This document shows, one piece after another, positions 36,648 to 44,730 of a DNA stretch of 64,000 bases. The DNA is from Sporocytophaga myxococcoides DSM 11118. GTDB lineage: Bacteria > Bacteroidota > Bacteroidia > Cytophagales > Cytophagaceae. A model generated the notes under the pieces. It did no database searches and was not told the origin of the DNA. It saw only the letters and a list, made by a program, of their open reading frames with translations. Every line of letters begins with the position of its first letter. Positions within the stretch are counted from its first letter, which is position 1. The stretch lies in the NCBI RefSeq assembly GCF_000426725.1, contig NZ_AUFX01000005.1, forward strand, positions 496,001-560,000. Direction: 5' to 3'. A program made the position numbers and the translations under genes.

Positions 36648-39182
36648 ATGAAGCCCCTCGATAGTTGTTTGAGAAAGATCTTTTTGATTTTTCTCATAGT
36701 AATATTACATGATAGTCATGTCTTTGCCCAATGTGCCTCTAATGTTTCAAATGGGACAAACCTTGTTAAAAACTACGATTTCTCAGGAGGATTCAAAGAC
36801 TGGACACATGATGCTAATTATGTTGAGTTCACGCCTTGTGGGTCTTCTTGTTATTCTGTTCCCGGTCGTATTTATGCTGGTGATAAATCTACGGATTTTA
36901 ACAGTGCTTTTAATATGTCTGCTGGAGTTCCTATTCCCGATCATACAGGAACTGCAGATAATATGATGCTGATGGTGGATGGAATTTGTAATCCTGGTGT
37001 AAAGCTTTGGCAGCAAAATAATATTCCTATTGTACCTAATACAAATTATTATTTTACAGTCTGGATTACGACGCTTACAGCAACTACACCACGGGGAACT
37101 TTGGCTTTTGATATAAATGGAGCGAACCAGCCAACCACAGTGACCTCTGTTGGAGCTGTTGGTAACTGGACAAAATATACCACTACTTGGTATTCAGGAC
37201 TTACACCTCCTCCAACTATATCAATCAGTATAGAAAATACGACAACAACTGGCTGTAACAGCGCGGTTGACTTTGCAATTGATGATATTTCATTTACCCC
37301 TGGTTGTGATTTCGGTACAGCAGGACCTATTCCTAATTTAGGTCCTGACAGAACTATTTGTGGTACGGGAGGATCTATTACTTTAACTCCAAATTTTAAC
37401 GCAGCCACCCAAGCTAGACCTGACGTTCAATATTCATGGAGTTTTAATGGTGCTGCAGTTCCTGGTAAAACAGGATTTGGATCTACCTTTTATAGCTTAA
37501 CAGCAACTGCTCCAGGAACATATGCTGTTTGTGTTGACTCTGCAGGATCTTGTGTTAAGTCAGATGTTATAGTTATTTCAAACACCTATACTATAGACCT
37601 TGGTCCGGATATTGTTTTATGTAGTCCGGCTTCTGCTACACTGGATGCTGTTTATACAGGTCCAGGTGTTACTTACCAATGGTATAAGGAACAGAATGGT
37701 ACGGCAGGATGGCAGCAGGCAGATACTATCCCTGGTGCAAAATCTAAAACCTATTTTGCCAATGCTGCAGGGTTATACAGGGTAGAAGTAACAGACCCTA
37801 TCTGCGGGATGAAGTTTGATGAAATAAATCTTACAACCAATGCTGCGACACCAAATGATGGGTATTATTGTCCGGCATCTAAAGGAGGTACCGGTACCGC
37901 AAATTTATCTGTTAGCGGCCCAGGAAAATATAAATGGTGGTCTGCAGCAACAGCCGGAACTGTTCTAGGTAAAGGAGCAACTTATACTGCAACAGGTCTT
38001 ACATCACCTCCAACTACACATACTTATTATGTGCAGGATACAACTACATTTAAAACAACAGCTGGTCCTCCTGCAGTAGGAAATGGATTTATTGAAAACG
38101 GATCTGTGAATGCCGGAGGTGATGAAGGGTTGTTAATCTTTAATTCATTGGAGGATATCGTAATAGATACAATTACTGTTCTCGTAAATAATTATTATTG
38201 TCCAACTCCTGGAGCATCTAATGATAATGTTATTATAGAGATAAGAAATTCATCAGGTGTTCATTTACCAGGTTCTCCAGTAAGTGTGACAAAACCTTGC
38301 ACATTTGCAAACAATGGAGGTTTACCAGCTCCGCAGATGAAGGTTCCTTTAAATATAGCTGTACCTAAAGGTACCGGATATCAAATGAAGTTAGCGACTG
38401 GATCAGGAAGTTCAATTGTATTCTTTGGTAATGGTACCGGTGCATCAGGTGCTCCGCCTTCGCCAAGGTTATATAACTATCCTACAAGTTATGGTGGAGT
38501 TGTGGAGATGGTAAGTAATAACCCCAAATCATTTAACGTATATAATAAACCGGATGCTTTTCCTGGATATTTTGACTGGAAAATTACGAAGGGACTCAAT
38601 TGCGACAGAGTTCCCGTAAGAGCAACGGAACTTTGTATTTTACCTGTTGAGTTTCTAAGCGTTTCGGCAAAAGGAGTAAAAGATGCAGTGCAAATAAACT
38701 GGAGCACTGCTTGGGAGGTAAATAGCAATGTCTTTATTATTCAAAGATCAGATGACGGTTTATCCTTTAAAGATATCGGAACTGAAGGAGCAGGGGGGAA
38801 TACAACTTCTGTAACAAACTATTCCTTTATTGATAAAAAGCCCGGAAGTTCTGTAGCTTATTATAGAATAATAGAAGTAGACAACGATGGAAGTCAGACA
38901 GTGAGTAAAATTGTGGCTGTGAATTTTGAAAACCTGTTTTTCGCTGTCTATCCTAATCCTGCAAAAGACGTCCTTCATATTGAGTCACAGGTAGAAGAAA
39001 ATCAGGAACTGGTGGTAAGCATTCAGAACTCTTTCGGTAATATAGTTTATCAGAATAGTGGTGCTGATCTGAAATCAGGAGATGGACTTTCTGTGGATGT
39101 TTCAGGTTTTCCAGGTGGTTTGTATTTTGTGATGATAGACTCAGGAAATATTCAAAAGATATATAAAGTAGTTATCGAGTAA
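36648..39182 (+). CDS. Large secreted protein with Ig-like repeats and a T9SS sorting domain
   Basis: An 844-residue protein. The start is set at the ATG at 36648 because it gives a proper signal peptide (KIFLIFLIVILHDSHVFAQ); the open frame extends 25 codons further upstream. Residues about 30-215 form a CBM4/9-like jelly-roll (NLVKNYDFSGGFKDWT ... VDFAIDDISF). Two Ig-like modules with DLGPDIVLCSPASATLDA-type openings follow, as in CHU_C-associated proteins. Next is a beta-rich module (about 450-650), then a C-terminal unit LPVEFLSVSAKG...INWSTAWEVNSNVFIIQRS leading to the type A sorting domain (VYPNPAKDVLHI ... GGLYFVMI). It is probably a surface adhesin or polysaccharide-binding protein; no catalytic motif is seen. 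Confidence 0.8.
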   Translation: MKPLDSCLRKIFLIFLIVILHDSHVFAQCASNVSNGTNLVKNYDFSGGFKDWTHDANYVEFTPCGSSCYSVPGRIYAGDKSTDFNSAFNMSAGVPIPDHTGTADNMMLMVDGICNPGVKLWQQNNIPIVPNTNYYFTVWITTLTATTPRGTLAFDINGANQPTTVTSVGAVGNWTKYTTTWYSGLTPPPTISISIENTTTTGCNSAVDFAIDDISFTPGCDFGTAGPIPNLGPDRTICGTGGSITLTPNFNAATQARPDVQYSWSFNGAAVPGKTGFGSTFYSLTATAPGTYAVCVDSAGSCVKSDVIVISNTYTIDLGPDIVLCSPASATLDAVYTGPGVTYQWYKEQNGTAGWQQADTIPGAKSKTYFANAAGLYRVEVTDPICGMKFDEINLTTNAATPNDGYYCPASKGGTGTANLSVSGPGKYKWWSAATAGTVLGKGATYTATGLTSPPTTHTYYVQDTTTFKTTAGPPAVGNGFIENGSVNAGGDEGLLIFNSLEDIVIDTITVLVNNYYCPTPGASNDNVIIEIRNSSGVHLPGSPVSVTKPCTFANNGGLPAPQMKVPLNIAVPKGTGYQMKLATGSGSSIVFFGNGTGASGAPPSPRLYNYPTSYGGVVEMVSNNPKSFNVYNKPDAFPGYFDWKITKGLNCDRVPVRATELCILPVEFLSVSAKGVKDAVQINWSTAWEVNSNVFIIQRSDDGLSFKDIGTEGAGGNTTSVTNYSFIDKKPGSSVAYYRIIEVDNDGSQTVSKIVAVNFENLFFAVYPNPAKDVLHIESQVEENQELVVSIQNSFGNIVYQNSGADLKSGDGLSVDVSGFPGGLYFVMIDSGNIQKIYKVVIE

Positions 39183-39213
39183 TAGTTTCTATGTTTTGGT
39201 TAATTTAAAGTTG

Positions 39214-39243
39214 GGCAGGAGAGCGATCTCCTGCCTTTTTTTA
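39214..39243 (+). terminator. Intrinsic terminator after the secreted-protein gene
   Basis: A 9-bp GC-rich stem GGCAGGAGA / TCTCCTGCC closes a GCGA tetraloop and is followed by eight T residues. Confidence 0.93.
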
Positions 39244-39290
39244 TAACTTTTTTTTATTGTAATGACTTAAATATTTAGAAAGGTCATGCG

Positions 39291-40196
39291 ATGAGGAAAT
39301 TTTATACTGTTTTGTTTTTTTGCTGTCTCAGCTTTGCATCTGTTTTTAGTCAGAAGAGAATAGTTTTTATAGGCGTTGACGGGCTGGGATCAAGGATATT
39401 AAACAAAGCTGATACACCAGTATGGGACAGCCTGGCTTCTCAAGGATCCTATTCCTATAATGTTAATGCTGTGCTGCCTACTTTGAGTAATCCTAATTGG
39501 GCATCTTTACTTATGGGGGTATCAGCTTCCGATCATCAGATATGGGATAATAAATGGAGAAAGTCAGACTTTAAAGATCATACCTTTTGTAATCAGGAAA
39601 AGGGAAATACAGTACCTACCATATTTAAGGTTATGAGAGAAAGGTATCCTGATGAAACTATAGCTGTGTTTCACGAATGGAAAGAGTTTACAGAGCTGAT
39701 AGAGTATAACACTTTAACCTATAGTTATCATGAAAAGGGGAGCGGACTGGTAATAAAAGCATCTGATTATATTATTAAAGAAAAACCTTTATTGACCTTT
39801 ATCCATCTGGACCTTGTTGATAAAGCAGGTCATACTTATGGTTATAGAAGCATCCAATATAAAACATCCGTTGAGAAGGCCGATTCACTAACGGGTGTTA
39901 TACTTCAAAAGATAAAGGCTGGAAATGCTTTGGATAGTACTATAATTATCATTACATCGGATCACGGGTTTAATGGAAAAGGCCATGGTGGCAGATCAAA
40001 GAAGTTAAGAGAGGTCCCTTTGATTATTGTCGGTGCAGGAATTTCAGTTGGATTACGTCTCCCGGATGGGTTACATAACTATGATCTGCCAGTAACACTG
40101 GCCAGTATTTTAAACTGCACTATTCCTGACTGTTGGAAGGGGGAGGTTATAAAAGCATTAATGGAATCAACTGAACATAATGTGAAATTACAATAA
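39291..40196 (+). CDS. Secreted nucleotide pyrophosphatase/phosphodiesterase-like protein (alkaline phosphatase superfamily)
   Basis: A 301-residue protein with a signal peptide (VLFFCCLSFASVFSQ, cleavage near residue 20). Metal-binding and catalytic residues of the NPP type are visible: FIGVDGLGSRIL (Asp), LPTLSNPNWASLLMG (nucleophile Thr/Ser region, about 60-74), HLDLVDKAGHTYG (Asp and His), and ITSDHGFNGKGHGG (Asp-His and distal His). It would hydrolyse phosphodiesters or pyrophosphates in the periplasm. The last bases overlap by 9 the convergent hemoglobin gene. Confidence 0.88.
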   Translation: MRKFYTVLFFCCLSFASVFSQKRIVFIGVDGLGSRILNKADTPVWDSLASQGSYSYNVNAVLPTLSNPNWASLLMGVSASDHQIWDNKWRKSDFKDHTFCNQEKGNTVPTIFKVMRERYPDETIAVFHEWKEFTELIEYNTLTYSYHEKGSGLVIKASDYIIKEKPLLTFIHLDLVDKAGHTYGYRSIQYKTSVEKADSLTGVILQKIKAGNALDSTIIIITSDHGFNGKGHGGRSKKLREVPLIIVGAGISVGLRLPDGLHNYDLPVTLASILNCTIPDCWKGEVIKALMESTEHNVKLQ

Positions 40197-40547
40197 GCCC
40201 ATTTTGCTCATAAATACTCTGGCAATGTTCATAGCTCTTGCCAATGCTTCATCTGCTTTTGGACCAGTAAAGTTTTCTTCCAGTGTAGCTGTAAACAACT
40301 GTATCCACCTTTCAAAATGCTCTTTCGTTACAGGCAGATTCATATGTTTGGGAAAGGGCTGTCCTTTGTATTCCATGGAACCCAAAAGAAGGCTGTTCCA
40401 GAAATCATACATAGTAGGAAGGTGTTTTGGCCAGTCCACTTCAGCATGATCGTTAAATATAGGAGACAGCAATTCATCACTATTTACTTTATCATAAAAG
40501 CGATCTACTAATGTCTTGATGTCTTCTTTGTTGGAAATGTCATTCAT
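40188..40547 (-). CDS. Group III truncated hemoglobin
   Basis: A 119-residue heme protein. The globin pattern includes LVDRFYDKVNSDELLSPIFND (helices B-E), MYDFWNSLLLGSMEYKGQPF and PKHMNLPVTKEHFERWIQLFTATL, where the His in KEHFERW is the likely proximal (F8) heme ligand. Length and the 'Y-D-F-W' pattern suit the group III (GlbP/ctb-like) branch. Likely roles are binding O2 or handling nitric oxide. It is a single-gene unit convergent with the phosphodiesterase gene. Confidence 0.9.
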   Translation of the reverse strand: MNDISNKEDIKTLVDRFYDKVNSDELLSPIFNDHAEVDWPKHLPTMYDFWNSLLLGSMEYKGQPFPKHMNLPVTKEHFERWIQLFTATLEENFTGPKADEALARAMNIARVFMSKMGLL

Positions 40548-40635
40548 GAAATGCTCTAATCTTTATCAAACAATTGATTTATTGTTTGAAGTTCAAATAA
40601 ATTAAATTTTATGCATATCACAATCTGAATATTTC

Positions 40636-41631
40636 CTAATATATCTTCACCCTATAAATACACTTTTCAAGTTGCTTAGCTTTGTCCTTTCTATTCAGGG
40701 ATTTGAGCTTATTTTTCCTGTTAAGTTTTAAATTTTCTTTTGAGCTTTTAATAAATTCCTGAATGAATTCGCCTTTAACTGCATAAGAGGCTCCCGGAGA
40801 ATCTTTTGGTTTCCCCTTAATTATTCCGATCAATTCACCCTTATCATTGAATACAGGACTTCCGCTGTTCCCAGGGTTTGCAAATATATTCAATTGAAAA
40901 GATGATGTATCTCCATTAAAGCCATTAGTACAAACGATCACTCCTTCTCCATAAACCATATCTTTGTCTGGATAGCCAAGTATAAATGACTTTTCAACGA
41001 TTTCAGGTGCTTTTGTAAATAGGCTATAGTTCGGTACTGGTAAGTCTGTCAGGGTATCTGAAATTTTTAACAAAGCAAGATCGTTAAGCTCATCAAGCTT
41101 AATGAGTTTGGCACTGAAAGACCCTGAATTGTTTTCAACTTCTATTTTGTCAGCTCCCTTCAAACCATGCGCAGTTGTAAGTATATAACCTTTTCTGTTT
41201 AAAAGCAGACCTGTAACAGATGCATTATAGCTAGGAGTATTAAGCTTTTGAGAAATAACCTGCTGCCATGTTCTGATGTGATCAACATCTTTTTTCAAGG
41301 CCTTGTATTCAGCATTATTGTTATTTGATTTCAGATAAAAATAACCTCCGAATAATGTAAATAACGAGGTAATGGACGCAGCCACTGCATATGTTTTTAC
41401 ATTTAGTCTGAATTTGCTGCGTTCCTTTTTTAAGGGAATAGCATTCAACCTTTGTTGCAGCGCCTGTCTCTCTGAGTATTTCTGAAATGTATTCAGCAGT
41501 TCCTTATGTTGCTCAAACTTTTCTCTGAAAGCAGAATCAGACTTCAGTTTAGCCTGAAACGCCGATATTTCCTGAGGATTTAATTCTCCCTTAAGAAATC
41601 TTTCAATTTCATCCCATAATTCAGGCTTCAT
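40636..41631 (-). CDS. Membrane-anchored protein with anti-sigma-like N-terminus and trypsin-like protease domain
   Basis: A 331-residue protein. Residues 1-75 are cytoplasmic-like and helical (LWDEIERFLKGELNPQEISAFQAKL), as in anti-sigma factors encoded beside ECF sigma genes. One transmembrane helix follows at about 81-100 (YAVAASITSLFTLFGGYFYL). Residues about 125-300 form a trypsin-like domain with a complete triad: His155 (LTTAHGLKG), Asp184 (LNDLALLKI) and Ser256 (NPGNSGSPVF). The basic tail (RKNKLKSLNRKDKAKQL) is odd. It overlaps the upstream sigma factor gene by 11 bases. Inference: it binds the sigma factor inside the cell while its protease faces the periplasm. Confidence 0.85.
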   Translation of the reverse strand: MKPELWDEIERFLKGELNPQEISAFQAKLKSDSAFREKFEQHKELLNTFQKYSERQALQQRLNAIPLKKERSKFRLNVKTYAVAASITSLFTLFGGYFYLKSNNNNAEYKALKKDVDHIRTWQQVISQKLNTPSYNASVTGLLLNRKGYILTTAHGLKGADKIEVENNSGSFSAKLIKLDELNDLALLKISDTLTDLPVPNYSLFTKAPEIVEKSFILGYPDKDMVYGEGVIVCTNGFNGDTSSFQLNIFANPGNSGSPVFNDKGELIGIIKGKPKDSPGASYAVKGEFIQEFIKSSKENLKLNRKNKLKSLNRKDKAKQLEKCIYRVKIY

Positions 41632-42196
41632 AACTTTCTGTTTCTTTAGATTGGTTGAAGAATAATTTTTTTAACCGCTGAAGACATTTATACTTCTGGT
41701 TTTTAGCATTGTCTGCATTGGTATAGCGGAACTTAATACTAATTTCTTCCATAGATTTCTGGTGCATATAGAAGTCCTCAAGTAAGCCTTTGCAAGGTTC
41801 TCCTATAAGGTTTAATGCAGATTGCAGTTTTATGAAATCATTTTCTCTGTCCTCAGCTTCCAGAATTGAATCTTCTACAGAAATAAAGGTTTCTGATTCA
41901 TTTGTGATTGCAGGAAAACGTTTCTTTTCTGTTAGCTTTTTCAGCCAAAGATTTCTGCAAATGGAATACAGGAAAGTTCTTGCCTGACATTGAAGTTTAA
42001 AATTCTCCGTCTTCAGTTTTTCATAGAAAATAATAAACGCTTCCTGGTAAATGTCCCTGGCTTCATTTTCGGAACCACTGTTTTTTATTACCATCCGGTT
42101 AACCATAGGAAAATGTCTTTTGTAAAGAATTTCCAGTGCTCCGGAAGAAGGATTATACATTCCTTCGATTAGCTTCTCATCAGAAATAAACCCCAT
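41621..42196 (-). CDS. ECF-type RNA polymerase sigma factor
   Basis: A 191-residue sigma-70 family protein. Region 2 includes ALEILYKRHFPMVNRMVIKNSGSENEARDIYQEAFIIFYEKL (about 19-60), with the core-binding DIYQEAFI motif. Region 4 is near the C-terminus with MEEISIKFRYTNADNAKNQKYKCLQRLKKLF, the helix-turn-helix that reads the -35 element. The divergent, lipoprotein-coding gene on the plus strand starts 125 bases away. The downstream anti-sigma/protease gene overlaps by 11 bases, so translation is coupled. It is likely autoregulated, as many such pairs are, but no operator was identified. Confidence 0.93.
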   Translation of the reverse strand: MGFISDEKLIEGMYNPSSGALEILYKRHFPMVNRMVIKNSGSENEARDIYQEAFIIFYEKLKTENFKLQCQARTFLYSICRNLWLKKLTEKKRFPAITNESETFISVEDSILEAEDRENDFIKLQSALNLIGEPCKGLLEDFYMHQKSMEEISIKFRYTNADNAKNQKYKCLQRLKKLFFNQSKETESYEA

Positions 42197-42321
42197 TCCT
42201 TATAATTTTGCCCTTTTAATACACAAACGAAAATCAGGTAACCCAATTTTAAAATATTTTTTTTATACGGGTTACCCTGAAATAAATTTTGGATGAAGTG
42301 TAAAATTTAACAAATACACCT

Positions 42322-42558
42322 ATGAGAAATTTAATGATCCTTGCGGCTATAGCTGCTTCTTGTTCACTTACATCTTGTGATTTTTTATTTGATAACAATC
42401 ATAGTAAAATAGAAAATCCGGGAGATAAAACACAAAAGGCGAGTGTTGAGGAAATTGACTCTTCAGAAATTCAGTTGTCACCTAAAGACTCTCTTGTTAA
42501 GGCTGAGCCAGAAAAAACTCCTGAAGAAATAAACAGTGATGCGCCGGCTACTAAATAG
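42322..42558 (+). CDS. Small lipoprotein of unknown function
   Basis: A 78-residue protein with a lipoprotein signal peptide: MRNLMILAAIAASCSLTSC, where LTSC is the lipobox and the lipid-modified Cys is residue 19. The mature part is short, hydrophilic and acidic (EIDSSEIQLSPKDSLVKAEPEKTPEEIN) and probably disordered. No family recognised. It is divergent from the sigma factor gene, and a strong terminator follows it, so it is its own unit and could be a target of that sigma factor. Confidence 0.7.
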   Translation: MRNLMILAAIAASCSLTSCDFLFDNNHSKIENPGDKTQKASVEEIDSSEIQLSPKDSLVKAEPEKTPEEINSDAPATK

Positions 42559-42574
42559 CATATTTTTTACTGTT

Positions 42575-42609
42575 AGTCTTCCGGATCTTTTTCCGGAAGA
42601 CTTTTTTTC
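42575..42609 (+). terminator. Intrinsic terminator after the small lipoprotein gene
   Basis: A perfect 10-base stem AGTCTTCCGG / CCGGAAGACT with an 8-base loop, followed by seven T residues. Confidence 0.95.
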
Positions 42610-42635
42610 CTTTGGTTTCTTTAAACATCCTATTT

Positions 42636-43445
42636 ATGAAACGAATCATAGCTATTTCATTATTCCTTGTTAATGTATTTTCTTCCTGTGCTCAAAAAGA
42701 AGAAAAGGCTGAAGCAGCAGACGTTGCAGCCCAATCACAGGAGATTGCTTCTATTGATGTAAAAAAAGACACCCATATTAAGGATCCAGGAAAAATTATA
42801 CGGAAAGCCAATATTAGGTTTGAAACAAAGGATCTTCAAAAGACAACAGATCATCTGGAAGCTCAGGTGAATCTGTTGAATGGTTTCGTGGAAAGTTCAG
42901 AACTGTTAACTGGTAATTATGAACATTCAAATAAAATGATCCTTCGTGTTCCGGCTTCTGCCTTTGATACAATGATCAGAGTACTATCCAAAGAGGCTTT
43001 ATTTATGAATGAAAAAACGATTACCTCTGAAGATGTATCAGGAGAATTTGTAGATGTAACTTCCAGACTAAAAGCCAAGCGTGAAGTAGAGCAAAGGTAT
43101 ATTGAACTGCTTCGGCATAATGCCAAAACACTGGAGGAAGTTCTGCTTGCAGAACAACAGATTGCATCACTTCATGAAGAAATTGAAGCAAAGGTAGACC
43201 GCCTTAATTTTTTGAAAGATCAGGTAAGCTATAGTACAATAGTTGTAAAATTTTACCAAAAGGTTGAATATGTCCCGGAACCTCAAATGACCGAGGTCAG
43301 TATGCTTGTAAGATTTAAAGAAGCCTTCAGCGCAGGATGGGATGGAGTTGTGAGTCTTGCTGTAGGTATGGCTTATGTCTGGCCTTTGTTATTGGTGGTT
43401 GGAGCTGTTGTTTTATTTATTGTAAATAGAAAAAGAGCAATGTAG
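42636..43445 (+). CDS. DUF4349 domain lipoprotein
   Basis: A 269-residue protein. The start is placed at the ATG at 42636, since only this gives a lipoprotein signal (MKRIIAISLFLVNVFSSCAQ, Cys at residue 18); the frame extends 8 codons upstream from a TTG. DUF4349 features are IIRKANIRFETKDLQKTTDHLEAQVNLLNGFVESS (about 50-85), FVDVTSRLKAKREVEQRYIELL, a coiled coil (TLEEVLLAEQQIASLHEEIEAKVDRLNFLKDQVSYSTI) and a C-terminal TM helix (YVWPLLLVVGAVVLFIVN). The function is unknown; it may span the periplasm. Its stop codon lies inside the terminal inverted repeat of the element at 43442-43578. Confidence 0.8.
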   Translation: MKRIIAISLFLVNVFSSCAQKEEKAEAADVAAQSQEIASIDVKKDTHIKDPGKIIRKANIRFETKDLQKTTDHLEAQVNLLNGFVESSELLTGNYEHSNKMILRVPASAFDTMIRVLSKEALFMNEKTITSEDVSGEFVDVTSRLKAKREVEQRYIELLRHNAKTLEEVLLAEQQIASLHEEIEAKVDRLNFLKDQVSYSTIVVKFYQKVEYVPEPQMTEVSMLVRFKEAFSAGWDGVVSLAVGMAYVWPLLLVVGAVVLFIVNRKRAM

Positions 43446-43578
43446 AGACGCCATGCTTGGCGTCTCAAAGCTGTGATAATGAACGACCATTGGAATCTAG
43501 CAAATATAATTCAATTTGTGGAGATAACATTAAATGCAGCACGCGGTGGATAGGGAGACGCCAGCATGGCGTCTCTAC
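43442..43578. repeat. REP/MITE-like element made of two palindromes with 15-bp terminal inverted repeats
   Basis: The ends are exact inverted copies: GTAGAGACGCCATGC at 43442-43456 and its reverse complement at 43564-43578. Each end is itself a palindrome, GAGACGCC-ATGCTT-GGCGTCTC (43445-43466) and GAGACGCC-AGCAT-GGCGTCTC (43555-43575), so two hairpins flank an 88-base AT-rich core. This resembles paired REP sequences (BIME-like) or a small non-autonomous mobile element. The first bases provide the TAG stop of the DUF4349 gene. Short AAT flanks on both sides might be a target duplication, but three bases prove nothing. No transposase lies in the window. Confidence 0.8.
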
Positions 43579-43582
43579 AATT

Positions 43583-44593
43583 TCAATCTACAAAATGCAT
43601 TTTGGATTTACTCAGTTTTACCGTTATTTCACTCCCTTGCAGAATATCCTTTTTTCTTGTATTGATGCGTATTGTAATTTTATTTTTTACAGTTGCTACA
43701 ATTTCATAACTGTCGCCTCTGTAATATATTCTTTCAACGATGGCTTTGAAATCACCCTTATCTTCTTTTGTTATGCTGAAATGCTCGGGTCTTATACTGA
43801 TCTTTGATTTTGTTGGTTTACAGCCCAGTATACCTGTAGTTTGAAGAAATTCTTCGGCATTAAAAATATTTACTTTTCCGAACAGATAAGCCGAATATTC
43901 ATCAACAGGCTTCTCATAAATTTTTTCAGGTATGTCAAGTTGTATTATTTGTCCTGCCCTCATGATCATGATCCTGTCCGCAAGACTCAGTGCGTCCTGA
44001 AGGTCATGTGTTATAAAGATCAGGGTTTGGCCTTCTCTCCGAAGATGGTCAAGCACTTGTATTTTGATCTGGTCCTTCAACATCACATCCAGATTGCTGA
44101 ACGGCTCATCCATTAACAGAAGCTTTGGGCGGTCAGACATTGCCCTTGCCAGCGCTACTCTTTGCTGTTGCCCCCCGGAAAGCTCAGATGGGAGTTTATT
44201 TTCCAGGCCTTCAAGTTTACAGACTTTAATGAGCTCATTCAAACGCTCCTCCTGCGCATCTTTGGAAAAATATCTCAGTTGATAGATGATATTTTCTTTT
44301 ACAGTATGTTTTGGAAAAAGATTGAATTCCTGAAAAAGCAGCTTTATGTCAGGATGCCCGGGGACAAGGTTTTCCGAAGGACCCTTTACTTTTTTTCCTT
44401 CAAGAAAAACACTTCCTTCATCGGGTTCAATTAATCCATTGATCAGTTTTAGCAGAGATGATTTTCCGGAACCGTTTTCACCAACTATTGCAATGAATTC
44501 TCCCTCATTACATTCAAAAGATATGTTTGAAACTGCAGAATCAGGCTGATTGGTATATTTTTTAGAAAGATTTGATACCTTAAGAAAGGACAT
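43583..44593 (-). CDS. ABC transporter ATP-binding protein with a C-terminal TOBE-like domain
   Basis: A 336-residue ATPase. Walker A is GENGSGKSS (about 38-46), the Q-loop region is LLFQEFNLFP, the signature is LSGGQQQRVALARAM, Walker B is KLLLMDEPFSNLD and the H-loop is FITHD. Residues from about 250 (KSKISIRPEHFSI ... ITVKLSKSKMHF) form a TOBE-like domain, as in importers of spermidine, iron, molybdate or sugars. No permease or binding protein lies adjacent, so its transporter partner is elsewhere. Its 3' end lies 4 bases from the inverted-repeat element. Confidence 0.88.
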   Translation of the reverse strand: MSFLKVSNLSKKYTNQPDSAVSNISFECNEGEFIAIVGENGSGKSSLLKLINGLIEPDEGSVFLEGKKVKGPSENLVPGHPDIKLLFQEFNLFPKHTVKENIIYQLRYFSKDAQEERLNELIKVCKLEGLENKLPSELSGGQQQRVALARAMSDRPKLLLMDEPFSNLDVMLKDQIKIQVLDHLRREGQTLIFITHDLQDALSLADRIMIMRAGQIIQLDIPEKIYEKPVDEYSAYLFGKVNIFNAEEFLQTTGILGCKPTKSKISIRPEHFSITKEDKGDFKAIVERIYYRGDSYEIVATVKNKITIRINTRKKDILQGSEITVKLSKSKMHFVD

Positions 44594-44730
44594 TACGTAA
44601 AACGATGATATTAAATTAATAAGAAACCAAGGTAAACCATTTATCCCTTTTTTCTTATTTTGCAGGTAAAATTAATTGAGCAAATCCCGGTAATAAACCC
44701 ACAGTAGAGTAAATAATCCTCTAGATATCA

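Noticed and set aside
43457-43807. Open frame of 116 codons on the plus strand
   Set aside because: It lies in the inverted-repeat element and antisense to the end of the ABC ATPase gene, and the translation has no protein-like pattern.
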